11,787 bases of DNA from Dehalococcoidia bacterium (lineage in GTDB: Bacteria; Chloroflexota; Dehalococcoidia; GIF9; UBA5629). The translations under genes were made by a program, and so were the position numbers. A model generated the notes under the pieces. That model made no database searches, was not told the origin of the DNA, and saw only the letters and a program-made list of their open reading frames with translations. The stretch is from positions 1-11,787 of the forward strand of contig QYPU01000088.1 of NCBI GenBank assembly GCA_007280145.1, written 5' to 3'. Positions 7,072 through 11,787 of this stretch are shown piece after piece (the stretch's first letter is position 1; each line of letters starts with the position of its first letter).

Positions 7072-7757
7072 AAATGAAGCTAGTTCGGCTCTGTTGCCGG
7101 CCCCAGGCGGCAATTCTTTTAACCCTCCTGGCCATTCTATTAATTCTCCCTGGTGCCTGCACAACGTATCCTGTGACGCCGCAATCCCCCGAGCCAGAGG
7201 GTACGGCACCAGTTATTCATGACCTAAAAGCTCCGAAGCAGGTTGCACCATCAAGCAGCTCCCCGATTTTATGTGTGGCTACCAGCGACAGCGGCGATGT
7301 CCTAAGTTATGAATGGTCAGCCACGGGAGGGCAGATTCAAGGAGAGGGAGATAGTGCCATCTGGATTGCTCCTGGTACTACTGGTGTTTACACCGTCACG
7401 GTGGTGGTAAGCGATGGGAAAGGTGATAGGACTACTAGTTCAGCAAAAATTATTGTGACCATTGAGCCCAATCGCCCGCCAGTTGTTAACAGTATGAGGT
7501 GTCAGGATTGCAGCAATGGAATAGAAGCATCCCGCTGGAAAACATACTATATCGTGTGTGATGCCTCAGACCCCGAGGGTGATGAACTGAATTATTCTTG
7601 GCTGGCCACCATCGGTAAGATTGAAGGCGAGGGGGGCCACGTCGTTTTCCGCACCTTCGGCGAGTATGGAAATGCCCTTATCACAGTCATAGTAACTGAT
7701 GATAAAGGCAATAAAGCCGAAGGCTATCTGACTATTAACATAAGCTGTTGCCATTAA
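7068..7757 (+). CDS. PKD/Ig-like repeat lipoprotein with C-terminal Cys-Cys pair
   Basis: A 229-residue predicted lipoprotein: a signal peptide ending LPGAC (Cys31), a short Pro/Glu-rich spacer, and two tandem beta-sandwich repeats of PKD/cadherin-like type at about residues 47-130 and 134-226. Repeat hallmarks are LSYEWSATGGQIQGEG and VVVSDGKGD in the first and DPEGDELNYSWLATIGKIEG and VIVTDDKGN in the second. The second repeat also carries CQDC near its start, and the protein ends NISCCH. AGGAGGAG lies just before the ATG. Its function is unknown; PKD-like domains usually serve as spacers or in protein-protein contact. Sitting between acr3 and arsM, with four extra cysteines in the last domain, it may bind arsenic or a partner at the cell surface, which is inference. 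Confidence 0.8.
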   Translation: MKMKLVRLCCRPQAAILLTLLAILLILPGACTTYPVTPQSPEPEGTAPVIHDLKAPKQVAPSSSSPILCVATSDSGDVLSYEWSATGGQIQGEGDSAIWIAPGTTGVYTVTVVVSDGKGDRTTSSAKIIVTIEPNRPPVVNSMRCQDCSNGIEASRWKTYYIVCDASDPEGDELNYSWLATIGKIEGEGGHVVFRTFGEYGNALITVIVTDDKGNKAEGYLTINISCCH

Positions 7758-7761
7758 TCAG

Positions 7762-7803
7762 GGCAATGTAGCTCTTTACTTTCAGCGAAGGTATTTCCAG
7801 TAA
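7762..7803 (+). pseudogene. Remnant of a second ACR3 C-terminus
   Basis: Bases 7765-7797 match 6873-6905, the last part of acr3, at 28 of 33 positions without gaps. In frame the remnant reads NVALYFQRRYFQ and stops, against NVALYFKRKYFG in the intact gene. The differences are two synonymous changes (Leu, Tyr) and two conservative ones (Lys to Gln, Lys to Arg), so it looks like a diverged acr3 rather than a recent copy. Similarity stops abruptly at 7765, eight bases after the stop of the PKD lipoprotein gene. It is a fragment and not a functional gene. Confidence 0.7.
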
Positions 7804-7849
7804 CGCTTGAACTTTGAGTAAAATTTGAATAAGATGGGAGGTAATAAAA

Positions 7850-8689
7850 ATGAAGAAAGAAGAAGTTAGAAAAGTTGTAAGGGAAGGCTATGCCCAGGTT
7901 GCTAAAAGAGAAAATTCCTGCTGTATGCCGAGCAGTTCTTGCTGTGGCGTAACCAATATGGCTGCAGAAATCGGTAAAAAAGCAGGATACACTGATGAAG
8001 GACTGCAGTCAGTTCCTGAAGGTGCTAACTTAGGTCTTGGCTGTGGCAATCCAGTAGCGCTTGCTTTATTGAAAGAGGGTGAGATTGTCCTTGACCTTGG
8101 CTCAGGTGCCGGGTTTGACTGCTTCCTGGCGGCCAACAAAGTCGGCAGAAACGGCAGGGTAATCGGGGTGGATATGACTCCGGAGATGGTTGAAAAAGCC
8201 AGAGAAAACGCGCAGAAAGGCAACTATGAAAATGTGGAGTTCAGGCTAGGTGAGATTGAAAACCTGCCTGTAGCCGATAATTATGTAGATATAATTATCT
8301 CAAATTGCGTCATAAACCTATCGCCGGATAAGGGGAGAGTCTTTGAAGAAGCATTCAGGGTACTGAAAGCCGGTGGACGATTGATGGTCTCAGACATAGT
8401 TTTAGTAAACGAACTTCCAGATTTAATTAAGAACTCGGTTACTGCCTACATAGGTTGTCTTTCTGGTGCCATAACGAGAGATGAATATATTGAAGCTGTG
8501 AAAAATTCGGGATTTCAAGAGGTGAGCATAATTGAAGAGACATCTTTTCCACTGGACTGCATGGCGAGCGACCCGACGGCGCAGGGGCTGGCCAGTGGCC
8601 TGGGTGTTTCTGGGGAAGAGCTGAGAAAGATTGGCAGTTCGGTTAGGAGCGTGACACTTTACGGCGTAAAACCAAACAAAAGAACTTAG
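7850..8689 (+). CDS. arsM: Arsenite S-adenosylmethionine methyltransferase
   Basis: ArsM transfers methyl groups from SAM to As(III), giving mono- and dimethylated trivalent arsenicals. The product is 279 residues, within the usual bacterial range. The class I SAM motif is VLDLGSGAGFDC (residues about 80-91), followed by IGVDMTPEMVEKA. The arsenic-binding cysteines are at the expected places: Cys65 in LGLGCGNP, Cys153 in SNCVINLSPDK and Cys203 in YIGCLSGA. The N-terminal tail has two vicinal pairs, Cys24-Cys25 and Cys31-Cys32, one of which probably supplies the fourth conserved cysteine. GGGAGGT precedes the ATG at good spacing. It is the last gene of the cluster. Trivalent methylarsenicals are toxic, so pairing with ArsP makes sense. 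No convincing promoter of its own was found. Confidence 0.95.
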   Translation: MKKEEVRKVVREGYAQVAKRENSCCMPSSSCCGVTNMAAEIGKKAGYTDEGLQSVPEGANLGLGCGNPVALALLKEGEIVLDLGSGAGFDCFLAANKVGRNGRVIGVDMTPEMVEKARENAQKGNYENVEFRLGEIENLPVADNYVDIIISNCVINLSPDKGRVFEEAFRVLKAGGRLMVSDIVLVNELPDLIKNSVTAYIGCLSGAITRDEYIEAVKNSGFQEVSIIEETSFPLDCMASDPTAQGLASGLGVSGEELRKIGSSVRSVTLYGVKPNKRT

Positions 8690-8709
8690 GGAGCATGGAC
8701 TGAGCACTA

Positions 8710-8735
8710 AGAATTGTCAATTCTGCCTAGGGCAG
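8710..8735. terminator. Two small hairpins in the convergent arsM / DUF1015 gap
   Basis: AGAATT-GTC-AATTCT (8710-8724) and CTGCC-TAG-GGCAG (8723-8735) are perfect short inverted repeats that slightly overlap, in the 102-nt gap between the convergent genes. Neither is followed by a U-tract on either strand, so they are at best weak or factor-assisted terminators. Confidence 0.3.
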
Positions 8736-8791
8736 CTAAGAGAGATGCGCAGCCTGGTGATTTTCTCCTGATTTTATTGGAATCCTCAGTC

Positions 8792-10078
8792 TTATAATGT
8801 TCCTTCCAGGCGGTTGATGACCAGGCCGGTGGGCAGTTTGGGGTAGAAGTAAGTTGATTTTCCTGGCATCCTGTCGTTGGCATTGGCGATTGCCTTGATT
8901 GTTGTCGCTGGAATAGGGTTCAGTAGAAAAGCCAGTTGGTATTCATCACTTTCTACCTGTCGTCGGGCTTGTTCAGCATCAGGGGTGTAGGCAATACCAT
9001 CAGTTTTGCCTGAGGAGCCCAGCAAATTCTCCATAATCAAATGCTGGACAATGCTAACATTCAGCTTCTTGTAAGCCTCGGAGTGGCCCTCGGGCATTAT
9101 ATTCTTGAGGGATACAGACTGGCGTAGTCTCAGAGTTGTAAGGCTTCCTGGCTCCAACCCCAAAACACTTGTAGTTGCTCCTCTCACCTCAGGCAGCCCG
9201 GTTTCATCCAAGGGGAGTAAATCTATGTCAAAGAAAGTTGCTAACTGGTTTCTGAATCCAGCTAGAGTTTGAGAGGGTATACCACGCACCAGGCGGTGGA
9301 CAGGCAGAGCAATAAGTCCGGCGTCAGAGAAGGACACCAGCGTCATCATGACAAAGTTGAAAGCTGCGTCACTATTGCGCAATGATGTGCTTTGCTGTAT
9401 CTCATCCCGGTAGGCTAGTGCTGTCTCGTAGCGATGATGTCCATCGGCGATATAGATTGGCTTGGGAGCCAGGAAGTGACTGATTCTTTGAACGAATTCA
9501 GGTTCGCTAGATATCCAGAGCTTGTGCGTTTCACCACCTTCAGTAAAATCAATTAGCGGCTTACGCTTTGCCTGCGAAATCAATAACTTGGCGACTCTTT
9601 GCCCCGGGTCTTCATAAAGACCGAAGAGTGGACTGAAGTTGGCAGCGCAGGCTCGCATCAACTCCAAGCGGTCACTTTTAATCCCCGGTACTGTATTTTC
9701 ATGGGGAAACACAACCTTATTCTCCCATGGCTCCAACCTGACACAGGCTATCAGCCCCAGGCGCCTTTTTCGGGTGTTTTGGTAGATGAAGGTATGTTCG
9801 TGAATATAAAAAGAGGGTACAGGGTCGGCCTGCAGGATGCCAGCTTTTAGCCACTGGTTGAAGGTGATGCTAGCTTGGCTATGTTTGTTATCGGCCTCAG
9901 TATCCTCGGGCGACTCCATCCCGTGCTCAAGACGGACGACATTGTAATCACTTTTCTGATAGTAAGCCTTCTGCTCTTCGGGAGAGACGATGTCATAAGG
10001 TGGGCAGATAACTGATGCTAAATCTTCAACGACTTCTTGATTGTATCGTATACCTGAAAAAGGACAGATTTCAGCCAA
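8792..10078 (-). CDS. DUF1015 family protein
   Basis: A 428-residue soluble protein of the DUF1015 family (usually about 400-430 residues), whose biochemical role is not established. Family marks are the N-terminal CPFSGIRYN and CPPYDIVSPEE (PPYD at residues 26-29), FPHENTVPGIKSDRLELMRA in the middle, and IADGHHRYETALAYRDE near residues 210-225, which looks like a catalytic or metal-binding centre. The start is a TTG: AGAAGGAG lies five bases upstream on the minus strand and the protein begins AEICPFSG just where the family does. It is downstream of rpsU and the GatB/YqeY gene on the same strand with an 86-nt gap that contains a hairpin, so co-transcription is possible but may be attenuated. 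Confidence 0.92.
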   Translation of the reverse strand: MAEICPFSGIRYNQEVVEDLASVICPPYDIVSPEEQKAYYQKSDYNVVRLEHGMESPEDTEADNKHSQASITFNQWLKAGILQADPVPSFYIHEHTFIYQNTRKRRLGLIACVRLEPWENKVVFPHENTVPGIKSDRLELMRACAANFSPLFGLYEDPGQRVAKLLISQAKRKPLIDFTEGGETHKLWISSEPEFVQRISHFLAPKPIYIADGHHRYETALAYRDEIQQSTSLRNSDAAFNFVMMTLVSFSDAGLIALPVHRLVRGIPSQTLAGFRNQLATFFDIDLLPLDETGLPEVRGATTSVLGLEPGSLTTLRLRQSVSLKNIMPEGHSEAYKKLNVSIVQHLIMENLLGSSGKTDGIAYTPDAEQARRQVESDEYQLAFLLNPIPATTIKAIANANDRMPGKSTYFYPKLPTGLVINRLEGTL

Positions 10079-10093
10079 GTTGACTCCTTCTAA

Positions 10094-10130
10094 AAGATAA
10101 GCAGCGGTTTCTGCCGCTGAATACTATCTT
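10094..10130 (-). terminator. Nested hairpin between the GatB/YqeY and DUF1015 genes
   Basis: An inner stem CAGCGG/CCGCTG (10102-10107 with 10114-10119, loop of six) sits inside an outer stem AAGATA/TATCTT (10094-10099 with 10125-10130), separated by a 2/5-nt internal loop. Read on the minus strand, the 3' arm runs into TCTTTTAG, a short U-run. It ends shortly before the Shine-Dalgarno sequence of the DUF1015 gene. It could be a partial terminator or a structured leader that lowers downstream expression. Confidence 0.4.
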
Positions 10131-10164
10131 GATTAAAAAGGGCGAAATGGTAGCACTTCAGTAT

Positions 10165-10614
10165 TTAGTTACTGCTCAAAAGCTCTGAGACGACAGCGTT
10201 CACTTCTTCCCCTTGAGCTTTCCCCTTCAGTTGTGGCATAAGCTGAGACATAACCTTGCCCTTGTCATTTGGGCCTGTTGCCCCTATCTCGTTGATCACC
10301 TTGCGGGCTGCATCCACAATCTCGTCGTGGCTCATCTGCGCGGGGAGATACTCTAAAAGGATATCCAGCTCTGCCTTCTCTTGCGCTACTAAGTCCTGGC
10401 GGTTACCCTGTTCGAAAGCCTCGATACTCTCACGCCGCTGCTTGGCTTCCTTATCTATAACATCCAGTATGCCAGCCTCGTCTAAAGTCTGCTGCTGGGC
10501 AATTTCGGCATTCTTTATACTGGCTAAAGCCAGGCGAAGCACTGAACATCGTACTTTGTCCTTTTGCCTGATTGCCTCATTGAGGTCACCTCTGATTTTT
10601 TGAGCTAAAGTCAT
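10165..10614 (-). CDS. GatB/YqeY domain protein
   Basis: A 149-residue protein of the stand-alone GatB/YqeY family (usual length about 147-150), related to the C-terminal tRNA-contacting domain of the GatB subunit of the tRNA amidotransferase. Recognisable segments are IRGDLNEAIRQKDKVRCSVLRLALASIKNAE at the N-terminus, a central EAKQRRESIEAFEQGNRQDL, LLEYLPAQMS, and the C-terminal IGATGPNDKGKVMSQLMPQLKGKAQG with its conserved KG-MSQLMP core. The molecular role of the stand-alone form is not firmly known. Its ATG overlaps the rpsU stop by four bases (ATGA), which indicates translational coupling. Association with rpsU is widespread in bacteria. Confidence 0.93.
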   Translation of the reverse strand: MTLAQKIRGDLNEAIRQKDKVRCSVLRLALASIKNAEIAQQQTLDEAGILDVIDKEAKQRRESIEAFEQGNRQDLVAQEKAELDILLEYLPAQMSHDEIVDAARKVINEIGATGPNDKGKVMSQLMPQLKGKAQGEEVNAVVSELLSSN

Positions 10615-10841
10615 CTTCTAAATGTCTCTGAACTGCTTCTGGTTCTGGCAAATGTCTCTGGCCTGCTTCTGGAACTCTTCCGCCGTTTTGCCGCTTCCTT
10701 CCGCTTTCGCTTTATGCTGGGCTTTTCGTAAAATCCACGGCGGCGAACTTCGCTAATTATGCCTGCCTGTTGAACCTTCTTGGAGAACCGCCGCAGCATA
10801 CTATCAAAGCCTTCTCCTTCTGCAAGCTTTACTTCAAGCAC
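10611..10841 (-). CDS. rpsU: 30S ribosomal protein S21
   Basis: S21 is a small basic protein of the 30S subunit that helps in mRNA selection during initiation. The 76-residue product has the family core EGEGFDSMLRRFSKKVQQAG, then SEVRRRGFYEKPSIKRKRK and a basic tail. The start is GTG at 10841 (minus strand), preceded by AAGGGGTGAT at good spacing. The tail after the core is longer than in short S21 proteins and ends with two related units, RPETFART and SSETFRR, coming from a 30-bp imperfect direct repeat (10620-10642 and 10650-10672). The stop overlaps the start of the GatB/YqeY gene. A strong promoter and a leader hairpin lie upstream at 10872-10943. Confidence 0.94.
   Translation of the reverse strand: MLEVKLAEGEGFDSMLRRFSKKVQQAGIISEVRRRGFYEKPSIKRKRKEAAKRRKSSRSRPETFARTRSSSETFRR
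10620..10672. repeat. 30-bp-period direct repeat in the 3' end of rpsU
   Basis: Two 23-bp copies starting at 10620 and 10650, AAATGTCTCTG-nn-CTGCTTCTGG, differ only at the two central bases (AA against GC). They encode the repeated ETF-R segments of the S21 tail and probably arose by slippage of a 30-bp unit. Confidence 0.75.
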
Positions 10842-10871
10842 GCAATATCACCCCTTCCTTAATTATAATTA

Positions 10872-10906
10872 GTTGCCTGCTTGATTACTAAACGCAAGCA
10901 GTCAAC
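10872..10906 (-). promoter_or_regulatory. Leader hairpin at the predicted 5' end of rpsU mRNA
   Basis: GTTG-C-CTGCTTG (10872-10883) pairs with CAAGCAG-T-CAAC (10895-10906): eleven base pairs broken by one 1x1 mismatch, with an 11-nt loop. The predicted transcription start from the promoter at 10915-10943 is near 10908, so the hairpin would begin almost at the first transcribed base. It may stabilise the mRNA or bind a regulator such as S21 itself, which is inference. Confidence 0.55.
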
Positions 10907-10914
10907 AAGCATAA

Positions 10915-10943
10915 ATTTTAGCTGGCTTGCCTGATGGTGTCAA
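10915..10943 (-). promoter_or_regulatory. Sigma-70-type promoter of the rpsU operon
   Basis: On the minus strand TTGACA (10943-10938) is followed after exactly 17 nt by TAAAAT (10920-10915), a 5/6 match to the -10 box. The predicted start is near 10908, giving a leader of about 67 nt before the rpsU GTG. Confidence 0.75.
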
Positions 10944-10991
10944 CTATTTGCGGATTAAGGCATTATTCTACCTTGGAGCTAATAGCCACAG

Positions 10992-11020
10992 TTGACAAGA
11001 GGTGAAGCAAGTTCTATATT
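10992..11020 (+). promoter_or_regulatory. Sigma-70-type promoter of the TRAP transporter gene
   Basis: TTGACA (10992-10997), 17 nt, TATATT (11015-11020): a perfect -35 and a 5/6 -10 box at ideal spacing. The predicted start is near 11027, leaving a leader of about 137 nt before the binding-protein gene at 11164. Confidence 0.75.
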
Positions 11021-11163
11021 GTCTCTTTAACGGCGTCGCTAAGATGAAGGGGCAAAGCTTCTATTCTTGGTGTATATCGTTGGTTATCGAAAGGTGGTTG
11101 ATATTATGGTAAGATTTGGGGCAGGACGACCATGATTCTTAATAAATCTTGAGGAGGAATAAA

Positions 11164-11787
11164 ATGAAACAGAAAGTACTCTTTGTTTTCCTGGGTCTCG
11201 TGCTAATCGTGATGCCTATGTCCGGTGCCTGTGCGCCGACCTCTACAGCTGAAGTTATAGAACTAAACTACAGTAATTTCTTCCCGCCTACACATTTGCA
11301 CTCGATACTGGTTGAGAAGTGGATAGATGAAATAGAGACGCGCACCAATGGCAGAGTAGAGATTACCTACTACCCTGGAGGTTCGCTCGTCCCTGCGGCC
11401 GGTACCTATGATGGGGTGGTTGAGGGCATCTCAGACATCGGCATGTCGGTTCTGGCCTATACCATGGGTCGATTTCCTGCCAGCGAGTTAATTGACATGC
11501 CTCATGCTTACCCTAGCGGATGGGTAGCTACCAAGGTAGCCAACGACTTTTATGAAGAGTTCCAGCCTGCCGAATTTGATGATGTGCACGTGCTTTACTT
11601 CCATGCCCATGGCCCGGGCGTTGTTTTCACTACACAGAATCCAGTGCGTAAGATGGAGGACCTCAAGGGGTTGGTGATAAGGTCTACAGGTGTGGGTGCC
11701 AAAATAATGGAAGCTCTTGGGGCTGAGGGGTACGGCGCATCCCAGGGAGAGGCCTATGAGCTTATGTCCAAGGGTACGATAGATGGC
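11164..11787 (+). CDS. TRAP-type transporter substrate-binding lipoprotein (DctP family), 5' part
   Basis: The frame is open to the right edge, giving the first 208 residues of a DctP-type solute-binding protein. Residues 1-22 form a signal peptide with lipobox SGAC (Cys23), so it is a lipoprotein, as expected for a cell without a conventional periplasm. The mature part starts ELNYSNFFPPTHLHS and continues WIDEIETRTNGRVEITYYPGGSL, the standard DctP first strand and helix, then YDGVVEGISDIGMSV, and later KMEDLKGLVIRSTG, which contains the arginine that binds the substrate carboxylate in most family members, and ALGAEGYG. GAGGAGG precedes the ATG. The small and large membrane subunits (DctQ, DctM) would be expected further right. 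The substrate is probably an organic acid but cannot be fixed. Confidence 0.93.
   Translation, partial: MKQKVLFVFLGLVLIVMPMSGACAPTSTAEVIELNYSNFFPPTHLHSILVEKWIDEIETRTNGRVEITYYPGGSLVPAAGTYDGVVEGISDIGMSVLAYTMGRFPASELIDMPHAYPSGWVATKVANDFYEEFQPAEFDDVHVLYFHAHGPGVVFTTQNPVRKMEDLKGLVIRSTGVGAKIMEALGAEGYGASQGEAYELMSKGTIDG

Larger units (their letters stand above)
10842..11163. other. Divergent intergenic region between rpsU and the TRAP gene
   Basis: This 322-nt stretch carries no gene that I can support. It holds one near-consensus promoter for each direction (10915-10943 minus, 10992-11020 plus), the rpsU leader hairpin (10872-10906), and a 12-bp perfect palindrome TAATTATAATTA (10860-10871) within the rpsU leader. 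The TRAP leader of about 137 nt contains a 7-bp inverted repeat, AAGATTT/AAATCTT (11111-11117, 11144-11150), ending just before the Shine-Dalgarno. No known riboswitch was recognised. Confidence 0.7.

Noticed and set aside
7807..7835. TTGAAC-17-TAAGAT as a promoter of arsM
   Set aside because: Only 4/6 matches in each box, and the -10 box abuts the Shine-Dalgarno, which would leave almost no leader.
1..11787. CRISPR arrays, insertion sequences, tRNA or rRNA genes
   Set aside because: No regularly spaced repeats, transposase frames, terminal inverted repeats, cloverleaf or rRNA-like segments were seen.

Overview
The window looks like bacterial chromosome from an anaerobe, most likely a Chloroflexota lineage such as Dehalococcoidia. 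The hints are the serine-pyruvate-type aminotransferase directly upstream of serA, several short lipoproteins with Pro/Thr/Glu linkers, a TRAP binding protein made as a lipoprotein, and an oxygen-independent arsenic gene set. This placement rests on gene content and sequence style only and is tentative.

Layout. Positions 1-2024 (+) hold the end of a class V aminotransferase and serA, a serine/glyoxylate metabolism pair. Positions 2066-8689 (+) hold a long arsenic-resistance cluster behind a near-consensus promoter and palindromic operator: arsR, an ArsP-type permease, a small thioredoxin (ArsE-like), a thioredoxin-fold lipoprotein (ArsF-like), a CcdA/ArsG-like membrane protein, an unknown lipoprotein, an ACR3 arsenite carrier, a PKD/Ig-like lipoprotein and arsM. 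Positions 8792-10841 (-) hold rpsU, a GatB/YqeY protein and a DUF1015 protein, running convergently toward arsM. Positions 10842-11163 are a divergent promoter region with one strong promoter facing each way. From 11164 (+) a TRAP-type (DctP) binding lipoprotein runs off the window.

How the arsenic genes may work together. ArsR senses trivalent arsenic through a CC-x-C site. ACR3 exports arsenite. ArsM methylates arsenite, and ArsP can export the toxic trivalent methylated product. The thioredoxin/ArsF/ArsG trio resembles the ArsEFG nitroaromatic-arsenical system. By architecture it also looks like a split DsbD: a cytosolic thiol donor, a membrane carrier with two proline-flanked cysteines, and an extracytoplasmic CxxC acceptor. 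There is no arsC, arsA, arsD or arsI, which fits a reduced habitat where As(III) dominates.

The main unexpected signals are these. A 12-codon remnant of a second, diverged ACR3 C-terminus lies between the PKD lipoprotein and arsM. A coding-like fragment follows the intact acr3 and overlaps the next gene by ATGA. The two uncharacterised lipoproteins flanking acr3 both end in a Cys-Cys pair. A strong hairpin sits at the predicted 5' end of the rpsU transcript.
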